Source: Novosphingobium profundi
GTDB lineage: Bacteria > Pseudomonadota > Alphaproteobacteria > Sphingomonadales > Sphingomonadaceae
Direction of reading: 5' to 3'
DNA: 64,000 nucleotides
NCBI RefSeq assembly: GCF_020524485.1
Contig: NZ_JAIVLF010000003.1
Span: 310,001 to 374,000 of the forward strand
How positions within the stretch are numbered: position 1 is the stretch's first letter; the number at the start of each line of letters is the position of its first letter. Below, piece by piece: positions 16,912 to 24,067 of the stretch. Both the position numbers and the translations under genes were made by a program. Below the pieces are notes generated by a model. That model saw only the letters and a program-made list of their open reading frames with translations, was not told where the DNA came from and searched no databases.

Positions 16912-17823
16912 ATGACACAGGTAAAGGGACGCACCGCGTTCATCACCGGCGGCGGTTCGGGCGTGGCGCTCGGCCAGGCCAAGGTTTTCGCCAAGGCCGG
17001 CTGCAAGGTCGCCATTGCCGACATCCGCCAGGATCACCTCGACGAGGCCATGGCCTGGTTCGAGGCCGAGAACGCCAAGGGCGCGAACTACGAGGTAATG
17101 GCGGTCAAGCTCGATATCACCGACCGCGAGGCCTACGCAAAAGTCGCCGACGAGGTGGAAGCGAAGCTGGGGCCCGTCGAACTGCTGTTCAACACCGCCG
17201 GGGTCTCGCACTTCGGCGCGATCCAGGACGCCACTTACGACGACTGGGACTGGCAGATCGACGTCAACCTGCGCGGCGTGATCAATGGCGTGCGCACGTT
17301 CGTGCCGCGCATGATCGAGCGCGGCAACGGCGGCCACGTGATCAACACCGCCTCGATGTCGGCCTTCGTGGCGCTCAAGGGCACGGGCATCTACTGCACC
17401 ACCAAGATGGCGGTGCGCGGCCTCACCGAGACCCTGGCCCTCGATCTGGAAGAGCATGGCATCGGCGTGTCGCTGCTGTGCCCGGGCGCGGTCAACACGA
17501 ACATTCACGAGGCGCTGCTGACCCGCCCCAAGCACCTGGCGGACACCGGCTACTACCAGGCCGGGCCGGAGATGTTCGCGCACCTCAAGAACGTGATCGA
17601 ATGCGGCATGGAGCCCGAGACGCTGGCGAACCACGTCCTGAAGGCCGTGGAAGAGAACCAGCTCTACGTCCTCGCCTACCCGGAATTCCGAAAGCCCCTG
17701 GAAGACATCCATGCGCGCGTCATGGCGGCTCTCGCCAAGCCCGAGGACGATCCCGACTACGACCGGCGCGTGGCGCACGGCGTGCCGGGCGGCGAGGCCA
17801 AGGAGGAGGAAAAGACGGCATGA
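16912..17823 (+). CDS. SDR Calpha-dehydrogenase, LigD-like
   Basis: 303-aa short-chain dehydrogenase. TGGGSGVALGQAKVF (cofactor loop, with GQAKVF as in LigD), LDITDREAYA, NTAGVSHFG, YDDWDWQIDVNL, FVPRMIERG, catalytic Ser in NTASMS and the YCTTK tetrad are present. The C-terminal YPEFRKPLEDIHARV region also follows LigD. It should oxidise the benzylic alcohol of guaiacylglycerol-beta-aryl ethers with NAD+. GGAGAGGAC precedes the ATG. It is 48 bp after the BKACE gene and overlaps the VOC gene by 4 bp (ATGA), so the three form one operon. Confidence 0.85.
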   Translation: MTQVKGRTAFITGGGSGVALGQAKVFAKAGCKVAIADIRQDHLDEAMAWFEAENAKGANYEVMAVKLDITDREAYAKVADEVEAKLGPVELLFNTAGVSHFGAIQDATYDDWDWQIDVNLRGVINGVRTFVPRMIERGNGGHVINTASMSAFVALKGTGIYCTTKMAVRGLTETLALDLEEHGIGVSLLCPGAVNTNIHEALLTRPKHLADTGYYQAGPEMFAHLKNVIECGMEPETLANHVLKAVEENQLYVLAYPEFRKPLEDIHARVMAALAKPEDDPDYDRRVAHGVPGGEAKEEEKTA

Positions 17824-18257
17824 ACAGCCCCTTCCTCCAGTTCGAGACGCGGGTGCGAGCCCGCGTCGTCGCCCTCGACCACTTCTGCGTGGTCGCCTCG
17901 GACCTCGACCGTTCGGAAGCCTTCTACCGCGATGTGCTGTCGCTGGAATCGTGCCCTGCGCCCGCCCCGCTTACCCGCGAGACCGCGCGCTGGATCTACG
18001 ATCACGAGGAGCGTCCGATCATCCACCTCAACGCGAAGTCCGCGCCGCGCGCGATGGACCGCGATATGAAGAAGGGCCCGACCGGCGCGCTGCACCACAT
18101 TGCGCTGCGTTGCGAGGGCTTCGACGACATCCGCGATCGTCTGGAAGACCGCGGCCTCACCTATGAGAGCAACGTGATCCAGTCGATTGGCCTGCGGCAG
18201 ATCTTCGTGCACGATCCCGACGGGGTGCTGCTGGAGCTCAACTTCTTCGAGGATTGA
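17820..18257 (+). CDS. VOC/glyoxalase-fold protein
   Basis: 145-aa vicinal-oxygen-chelate protein. Metal-binding candidates are the His in ALDHFCVVASD, the HH in ALHHIALR and the Glu in LLELNFFED. YRDVLSLE and FVHDPDGV are typical of the fold. It is translationally coupled (ATGA) to the LigD-like SDR. Members include extradiol dioxygenases, epimerases and lyases; a role on the Calpha-ketone or its glutathione adduct is possible but unproved. Confidence 0.78.
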   Translation: MNSPFLQFETRVRARVVALDHFCVVASDLDRSEAFYRDVLSLESCPAPAPLTRETARWIYDHEERPIIHLNAKSAPRAMDRDMKKGPTGALHHIALRCEGFDDIRDRLEDRGLTYESNVIQSIGLRQIFVHDPDGVLLELNFFED

Positions 18258-18275
18258 AGAAGGAAGGATTGTTCG

Positions 18276-18390
18276 AAGGGGCCATCGCCCCTTGACCCCG
18301 GAATGGGCAACCTCACCATTCTCGGCCAGGGATGCTTGTCAGAGGTGAGGTTGACAGTTTTGGGAGCCCGAGGGCGATGGCCCTCGGAAT
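18276..18390. repeat. Nested-palindrome intergenic element, copy 1
   Basis: The left hairpin AAGGGGC-CATC-GCCCCTT is at 18276-18293 and the right hairpin CCGAGGGC-GATG-GCCCTCGG at 18368-18387. Between them CAACCTCACC (18308) pairs with GGTGAGGTTG (18344). The two outer loops, CATC and GATG, are complementary. The element fills most of the 149-bp gap between the convergent VOC and SDR genes. Copies 2 and 3 are at 33036 and 59939. Confidence 0.85.
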
Positions 18391-18406
18391 CGTTCTTCTG
18401 CCTTCC

Positions 18407-19153
18407 TTAAACAGAAAGCGTACCCAGCACCCCGCCATCGACCGCAAGGCTCTGCCCGGTCACGTGCGAGGCCGCATCCGAAAGCAGGAACGCGGCCACC
18501 GCGCCCAGTTCATCGGCACTTCCGGTGCGCCTCTGCGGCACGCGCGCGGCGATCTGCTCGAGCGCGTCGGACGGGAGCGCGGCGAACATCTCGGTGTCGA
18601 TGAAACCGGGCACCACGCAATTGCAGCGAACGCCATGGGGCGCCGCTTCCAGCGCGACCGCGCGCGCAAGCCCCAGCACCGCGTGCTTGGAAGCCACGTA
18701 CGCGACGTTGTTGGCCATGCCGCGCTCGCTCGCGAGGCTCCCTGTCACCAGGATCGCGCCGCTTCCGCGTGCTTTCATCGCCGGCAGCACCTGCGCGATG
18801 GCGCGATAGGGGGCCGTCAGGTTGACGTTGAGAACCTGCGCGAAAGCCTCCTCGCCATAGTCCTCCACGGCTGCGAAGGAGCCGCCTGTCCCGGCGTTGA
18901 GGAAGAGGCCGTCAATCGGCCCGCCCGCCTCCACGGCCGCGTCCAGTGCAGCCGCCTGCGCAGCTCCATCGCTGACGTCGACCGCGAACCAGCGCGCACC
19001 CTCGCCCAGTTCGGCAGCCAGAGCCTCAAGCCGTTCGGCCCGGCGGGCCATCAGCGTAACCGCCCCGCCACGCGCCGCGATGGCCTTCGCGGTGGCTGCC
19101 CCGATCCCGCTCGACGCGCCGGTGACGATGATGTGCTTGCCAGTGAAATCCAT
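18407..19153 (-). CDS. Short-chain dehydrogenase/reductase
   Basis: 248-aa classical SDR with TGASSGIG cofactor motif, NAGTGG, catalytic Ser in VTGSLAS and the YVASK tetrad. The C-terminal VTGQSLAVDGG is the usual ending of FabG-like family members. It lies 21 bp after the amidohydrolase gene and probably shares its transcript. The substrate is not evident; an aromatic alcohol or ketone would suit the context. Confidence 0.8.
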   Translation of the reverse strand: MDFTGKHIIVTGASSGIGAATAKAIAARGGAVTLMARRAERLEALAAELGEGARWFAVDVSDGAAQAAALDAAVEAGGPIDGLFLNAGTGGSFAAVEDYGEEAFAQVLNVNLTAPYRAIAQVLPAMKARGSGAILVTGSLASERGMANNVAYVASKHAVLGLARAVALEAAPHGVRCNCVVPGFIDTEMFAALPSDALEQIAARVPQRRTGSADELGAVAAFLLSDAASHVTGQSLAVDGGVLGTLSV

Positions 19154-19174
19154 GAGCCTTGCCTTCTTGCCCTC

Positions 19175-20050
19175 TCAGCCCGCGAGCCCCAGAACCCGCG
19201 CGGCGTTGTCCTTCATGATGCCCGGCATGACCTCGTCCTTGAAGCCGATTCCCCTGGCCGCCTCGATCCACTTGTCTGGGCGGATCAGCGGAAAGTCGGA
19301 GCCGAACATCATCTTGTGTCTGAGCTGCCCGTTCGCGTAGCGCACGATCTGCGGCGGAAAATATTTCGGGCTCCAGCCGGAAAGATCGATGAAGACGTTC
19401 TCCTTGTGGAGCGCCATCGACAGGCTCTCATCCACCCAGGGCCAGCTGGGATGCGCAAGGATGATCTTCATGTCCGGGAAGTCCACCGCGACATCGTCGA
19501 CCAGCATAGGGCGCCCGTATTTCAGGCGTAGCCCCCCGCCGCCGCGCATGCCGGTGCCCATGCCCGAATGGCCGGTGTGGAAGATGGCGGGCAGGCCGTA
19601 CTCGGCGATGACTTCGTAGATGGGGTAGCCGACCCGGTCGGCCGGGTGGCAGTCCTGCATGATGGCGTGGAACTTGAAGCCGCGCACGCCATGGTTCTCG
19701 ATAAGGTCGCGGGCCTCGCGCGCGCCCATCCTCCCCTTGCGCGGGTCGATCGAGGCGAAGGGAATGCACACGTCGGAATTCGCCGCGGCAAACTCGGCCA
19801 CTTCGTAGTTCGAGACACGCTTGGCCCCCACACCGCTCTCGCAATCGACCGTGAAGAGGCAGAAGGCGATGTTCTGCTCCCGGTAGATCTGCGCGATCTC
19901 GGGCATCTTCGGGCGTTCGCGCGGCGCCTTGAAATAGGCTGATGCCGCATCGAAGAACTGCGCCATCACCGGGTCTTCGGGATCGTGGCAGGAGACTTCG
20001 GCGTGCACGTGGACATCGATGGCGGCAAGCCGCGCGAGATCGAGGGTCAC
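19175..20050 (-). CDS. Amidohydrolase-2 family (ACMSD/decarboxylase-like) protein
   Basis: 291-aa TIM-barrel metal-dependent protein. DVHVHAE supplies the first two metal-ligand histidines, FHTGHSG and LAHPSWPWVDE further ligands, and FGSDFPLI the terminal Asp. The family includes gamma-resorcylate decarboxylase, 5-carboxyvanillate decarboxylase LigW and lactone hydrolases. At 291 aa it is somewhat shorter than LigW. The GTG start at 20050 overlaps the stop of the PQQ dehydrogenase (GTGA), so translation is coupled. Whether it hydrolyses or decarboxylates is open. Confidence 0.75.
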   Translation of the reverse strand: MTLDLARLAAIDVHVHAEVSCHDPEDPVMAQFFDAASAYFKAPRERPKMPEIAQIYREQNIAFCLFTVDCESGVGAKRVSNYEVAEFAAANSDVCIPFASIDPRKGRMGAREARDLIENHGVRGFKFHAIMQDCHPADRVGYPIYEVIAEYGLPAIFHTGHSGMGTGMRGGGGLRLKYGRPMLVDDVAVDFPDMKIILAHPSWPWVDESLSMALHKENVFIDLSGWSPKYFPPQIVRYANGQLRHKMMFGSDFPLIRPDKWIEAARGIGFKDEVMPGIMKDNAARVLGLAG

Positions 20051-22311
20051 GGACGGCGGCCCGTCGCCTGCTGGTCCTTCACGATCTGCGCGGCGGCCTT
20101 GGTTGCCTCGCTGGCTGGGACACTGGGGGTGGCCTTGGGCGCCTTGCCCGACTTGGCCTCGAGCGCCTTGTCCTCGTTCGCACGGTGGATGATGTACTGG
20201 CGCACGTCCTCCACTTCCTCCGGTTTCAGAGTGTCGGCGAAGCTGACCATGCCGAGATCCTCGAGCGCGCCGTCGTGGACGACCTGCTGGAAGGCGTCGT
20301 GGTCCTGGATGAAGCCCGAGCGGCGAAGGTCGGGCAGCACACCGCCACCGATCGCCGCATCGCCGTGGCAGGTGGAGCAGAAGCGTCCGAAGCGATAGGC
20401 GCCGCGCGCGGCCTGTTCCTTCGTCCCGGCAAACGGCGGCGGGTCGAGCGGGAGTTCATCGAGCGTCAGCGGCTCAGACAGCTTGGCCTTGCCATCAAGC
20501 TTGAAGACGAGAAGGCGGCTGACATTGCGCACCGGTCCGCCATCCTGCGAAAGGATGCCCGGCGCCAGCGCCCAGATCCCACCCCAGCCCGCGACCAGAG
20601 CCACGTACTGCGTACCGTCGATCTCGTAGGTGATCGGGGGCGCGACGACCCCGGTCTGGACCGGATAGGACCACAGCTCCTTGCCCGTGTCCGACGCATA
20701 GGCGACGAGATTGCTTTTCATGTTGCCCTGGAAGACGAGACCCCCGCCCGTTGCCAGCACACCGCCGTTGTTGACGCTGGGCAACGTGACCTTCCAGCGC
20801 GCCTTCTGCGCGACCGGGTCCCAGGCAATCAGTTCGCCCTTGGTCGCATCGGCTGCGGCCTTGCGCACCGCCGGATCCGCCGGCATCGCACCTGCCGACA
20901 TGTCGACGCCGGTGTTGAAGCCCTTGGGCTTGGACTTCCAGTCCTTGTCGGGGAAATAGGGCAAGGAGGCGAGCTGGGCGGGAATGTAGACCAGCTTGTC
21001 CTTGGGGCTATAGGCCATCGGGTGCCACGAGTGCGCGCCGCCAGCGCCCGGCGATCCGATGAACATCTTGCCCGTCTTGTAGTAGCGCGCCTCGGGGTTC
21101 TCGATCGGACGACCCGTCACGGGATCAAGCCCCGTGGCCCAGTTCACCGGCACGAAGTTCTTGCCCGAGATGAACTGGCCCGTCTCACGGTCAATCACGT
21201 AGAAGAAGCCGTTCTTGGGCGCCTGCATCAGCACCTTGCGCGGATTGCCCTCGATTTCGAGGTCGGCCAAGATGATGCTCTGCGTCGCGGTGAAGTCCCA
21301 GGTTTCGCCCGGCGTCGTCTGGAAGTGCCAGACATATTCGCCGGTTTCGGGCCGAACCGCCACAATCGAGGAGAGGTAGAGGTTGTCCCCCTTGCCTTCC
21401 GAGCGAATCCCCTGGTTCCAGGGGGAGCCGTTGCCCACACCGATGTAAAGCAGGTCGAGCTCGGGATCGTAGGCCATCGAGTCCCAGGCCGTGCCGCCAC
21501 CACCCTCGGCCCAGTATTCACCGTGCCAGGTCTTTTCCGCGTCCTTGAGGTACTTGGCCTCGTTCTTCCCCGGCGCATCGGGCACCGTGTAGAAGCGCCA
21601 GGCCTGCTCGCCGGTCTCGGCATCATAGGCCGTCACGTAGCCGCGCACGCCCATTTCGGCCCCGCCATTGCCGATCACCACCTTGCCCTTCACCACGCGC
21701 GGCGCGCCAGTGATGGTGTAAGGCTTGGTGGGATCGACCGTCTCCTTGATCCACAGCGGCTTGCCGGTCTTGCGGTCAAGCGCGACGAGACGCCCGTCGA
21801 AAGTGCCCAGGTACAGCTTGTTGCCCCAGGCCGCGAGGCCGCGGTTGACGACGTCGCAGCATCCCTTCACGCCCGCCGAGCCGGGCACCTCGGGATCGTA
21901 GTCCCACAGTTGCTTGCCCGTCTTCGCATCGTAGGCGCGCACCTTGGACCAGGCGGTGGTAATGTAGATCACCCCGTCGATGACGAGCGGGGTCGATTCC
22001 TGCCCGCGCGAGGTGTCGAGGTCCTGCGACCAGGCCAGCCCCAGCTTGCCCACGGTTTCCCGATTGATCTGGTCGAGCGGGGAGTAGCGCTGCTCGTCGT
22101 AAGTGCGCCCGTAACTCAGCCACTCGCTGTCCACGCCCTGTGCGATGAGCTGGCCATCGACACCGTCTTTGCCGCTACCGTCCGCACTTGCCGTGCAGCC
22201 GGCAAGAATCAGGGCGCCGGACATCGCAAGCCCGGCCAGCCAGCCGCGCCGGGCCCGCACGCGACCTTGCCTTGCCTGCGAATTGCCCTGCGCGCCCGTC
22301 AGCCTGATCAT
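20047..22311 (-). CDS. PQQ-dependent quinohemoprotein alcohol dehydrogenase
   Basis: 754-aa periplasmic enzyme. An N-terminal signal ends in the lipobox LILAGC, suggesting outer- or inner-membrane anchoring. The eight-bladed propeller region carries the adjacent cysteines of the PQQ ring (GCCDVVNRG) and PGETWDFTATQ. A C-terminal cytochrome c domain has CSTCHG with a distal Met region. It would oxidise an alcohol, such as a lignin-derived aryl alcohol, and pass electrons to the respiratory chain. The ATG at 22311 is chosen over a TTG at 22323 that lies too close to GAGAGGA. A paralogue is at 34722. Confidence 0.87.
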   Translation of the reverse strand: MIRLTGAQGNSQARQGRVRARRGWLAGLAMSGALILAGCTASADGSGKDGVDGQLIAQGVDSEWLSYGRTYDEQRYSPLDQINRETVGKLGLAWSQDLDTSRGQESTPLVIDGVIYITTAWSKVRAYDAKTGKQLWDYDPEVPGSAGVKGCCDVVNRGLAAWGNKLYLGTFDGRLVALDRKTGKPLWIKETVDPTKPYTITGAPRVVKGKVVIGNGGAEMGVRGYVTAYDAETGEQAWRFYTVPDAPGKNEAKYLKDAEKTWHGEYWAEGGGGTAWDSMAYDPELDLLYIGVGNGSPWNQGIRSEGKGDNLYLSSIVAVRPETGEYVWHFQTTPGETWDFTATQSIILADLEIEGNPRKVLMQAPKNGFFYVIDRETGQFISGKNFVPVNWATGLDPVTGRPIENPEARYYKTGKMFIGSPGAGGAHSWHPMAYSPKDKLVYIPAQLASLPYFPDKDWKSKPKGFNTGVDMSAGAMPADPAVRKAAADATKGELIAWDPVAQKARWKVTLPSVNNGGVLATGGGLVFQGNMKSNLVAYASDTGKELWSYPVQTGVVAPPITYEIDGTQYVALVAGWGGIWALAPGILSQDGGPVRNVSRLLVFKLDGKAKLSEPLTLDELPLDPPPFAGTKEQAARGAYRFGRFCSTCHGDAAIGGGVLPDLRRSGFIQDHDAFQQVVHDGALEDLGMVSFADTLKPEEVEDVRQYIIHRANEDKALEAKSGKAPKATPSVPASEATKAAAQIVKDQQATGRRP

Positions 22312-22414
22312 GTGTAAACCCAATCCTCTCGTGCGTTCCTGTGTCCCCCGCGCCTTGTGCCGGCAGGTGGGACCAGGAACCCTCTCTCATCGTGTCTTCG
22401 TTTCGTGCCCGGGC

Positions 22415-23212
22415 TCAGCCCCAGCGATTGATTTCCGGCCCAGGCGCCCAGCTGCGCTCCGGCGCCTCACTCGTGGCCCTTGCCAGTGCCGCCTGAACGC
22501 TCGGGCGCGCCTTCACGCGCTTCATCCAGGCCTGGGTCTCGCTCTTACCCTTGAAGGCCTCGGGCACGATCGGCTCCATGCCGACCAGCCAGGCGAAGGT
22601 CTCGAAGTCGGCAATGGTCAGCGCGCCCATCAGCCATTCCCGGCCATCGGCAAGCTGCTTCTCGCAGCGTTCGACGGCCTGCATGACCTTGGCCTCGCAG
22701 TCCTTGAGCTGCGCATCGTCGGCTTCGCCGTCGCGCACCAGATCCCAGCGCACCTTGAGGTCGGCGCTCACGATGGGCTCCACCTGGGCGGCGAAGGCAT
22801 CCTCGCTCAGCGCCTCGAGACGCTGGTGCGAGGTGGCCAGATTGCCCAGCAGGGAGGCTGCGGGGGACAGACGCTCGGTGATCTGGCGGCACCACATCAT
22901 CATTTCCCAGTGCGCATAGGCATCTTCGGGCTGGAGCGAGGTGCCGTCCCCGACCTCGTCGAAGAACTGGGCGAGAAAGACGGATTCGGTCATCGCCTCT
23001 CCCTCAATCACCAGGACAGGTCCCTCGCCTTCCACGCCCATGTCGCGGGCGAGCGGCTCGGTAACGCCGGGCAGTGTGTGCCGCTTGCCGCCCAGAAGAT
23101 CCATGGCGTGACACTCGATATCGAGCGCCACATCAGCGCCGGTCTCGGCCATGGCGGCGAGCACCGCCAGCGAGGGCCCGTTGGGCTCACCGTGATAGAG
23201 GATCGTCGCCAT
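22415..23212 (-). CDS. Glutathione S-transferase, second subunit of coupled pair
   Basis: 265-aa GST-fold protein. The N-terminus ILYHGEPNGPSLAVLAAM aligns with the LigF-type glutathione site but has Pro-Asn-Gly-Pro-Ser where LigF has Ala-Asn-Ser. GPVLVIEGEAMTESVFLAQF is the rest of the thioredoxin-like domain, and the C-terminal helical domain contains ALTIADFETFAWLVG. Its ATG overlaps the stop of the GST at 23212 by one base (TGATG), which often goes with fixed-ratio heteromers. Heterodimeric beta-etherases (BaeA/BaeB) of some sphingomonads have this arrangement. That identity is a hypothesis. Confidence 0.78.
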   Translation of the reverse strand: MATILYHGEPNGPSLAVLAAMAETGADVALDIECHAMDLLGGKRHTLPGVTEPLARDMGVEGEGPVLVIEGEAMTESVFLAQFFDEVGDGTSLQPEDAYAHWEMMMWCRQITERLSPAASLLGNLATSHQRLEALSEDAFAAQVEPIVSADLKVRWDLVRDGEADDAQLKDCEAKVMQAVERCEKQLADGREWLMGALTIADFETFAWLVGMEPIVPEAFKGKSETQAWMKRVKARPSVQAALARATSEAPERSWAPGPEINRWG

Positions 23213-23979
23213 CAGATGCGCTCCTGTTCGAGAATGGTCACGCGCTTCACCATGTCGGTGCGGCCCAGCGCCCAGCAGTCCTTGACGGCCTTGCGTGCGT
23301 AGATCGCGCGCAGCCAGCGCAGGAGATTGGGGGTAAGTTCGTCGTTGGAAAGCTCGGGCTGGCTCAGCGGAATGGCGTAGGCCAGATTGAAACCGTTGAT
23401 ATCGGCGAGCGAGTAGCTGTCGCTGCCGAGCCATTCGCGCTTGCCCAGTTCCTTCTCCAGCATCGCAATGCCCATCGCCACGCGGCGCTGGCTCTCGGCG
23501 ATCTCCGCCTCAGAAAAAGTCCCGTAGATGGCCTTGCGCCAGGAGACGCGGCGTTCGGGCATGGGAATGCGCTCGATCGCAGCTTCGAGTTCGGCCGGGT
23601 CACGCTGACGCACGACGGGACCGATGAAGACCGACCAGCCGATCATCGAGAAGCTGGGGGCGAGCCACTGGTCCATGAACTTCATCCACCAGCGCACGCG
23701 CCAGCGATCACGCGCGTCGGCGGGCATCAGGTCCGGGCCCTCGAAGCACTCGTTCACGTATTCCATGATCGCGGTGCTCTCGACGAGAACCTTGTCGCCA
23801 TGGGTCATCGCCGGGATCGTTCCTTGCGGGTTGATCGCCAGGTATTCCGGACGGTGCTGATCGAAGTTCAGCATGTCGATGTAGTGGCTGTCGAAGGGAA
23901 CGCCCTTTTCCATCAGCGCCAGCATCGGCTTGCCCGAGTTGGCGTTGGGCTCCCAGTGGTAAAGCGTGACCTCGGCCAT
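23212..23979 (-). CDS. LigF-related glutathione S-transferase
   Basis: 255-aa GST clearly related to LigF in this window: EPNANSGKPMLALMEKG against GPGANSLKPLLALYEKG, INPQGTIPAM against INPRGQVPAL, VESTAIMEYVNE against TESTVICEYLED, and IPMPERRVSWRKA against IPIPEQQAKWRSA. It retains the Asn-Ser of the glutathione site, while its partner at 22415 does not. The ATG has GGGAGAGACGCG upstream. It is the promoter-proximal gene of the pair and follows the TonB receptor by 88 bp on the same strand. A beta-etherase role, perhaps for other stereoisomers, is likely. Confidence 0.82.
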   Translation of the reverse strand: MAEVTLYHWEPNANSGKPMLALMEKGVPFDSHYIDMLNFDQHRPEYLAINPQGTIPAMTHGDKVLVESTAIMEYVNECFEGPDLMPADARDRWRVRWWMKFMDQWLAPSFSMIGWSVFIGPVVRQRDPAELEAAIERIPMPERRVSWRKAIYGTFSEAEIAESQRRVAMGIAMLEKELGKREWLGSDSYSLADINGFNLAYAIPLSQPELSNDELTPNLLRWLRAIYARKAVKDCWALGRTDMVKRVTILEQERI

Positions 23980-24067
23980 CGCGTCTCTCCCCCGTGCGTC
24001 TATCGTATCGAAATGGATGCGGCGGGACAGGCCCGGGGACCTGCCCCGCCGCGAGGGGTTCGGATCG

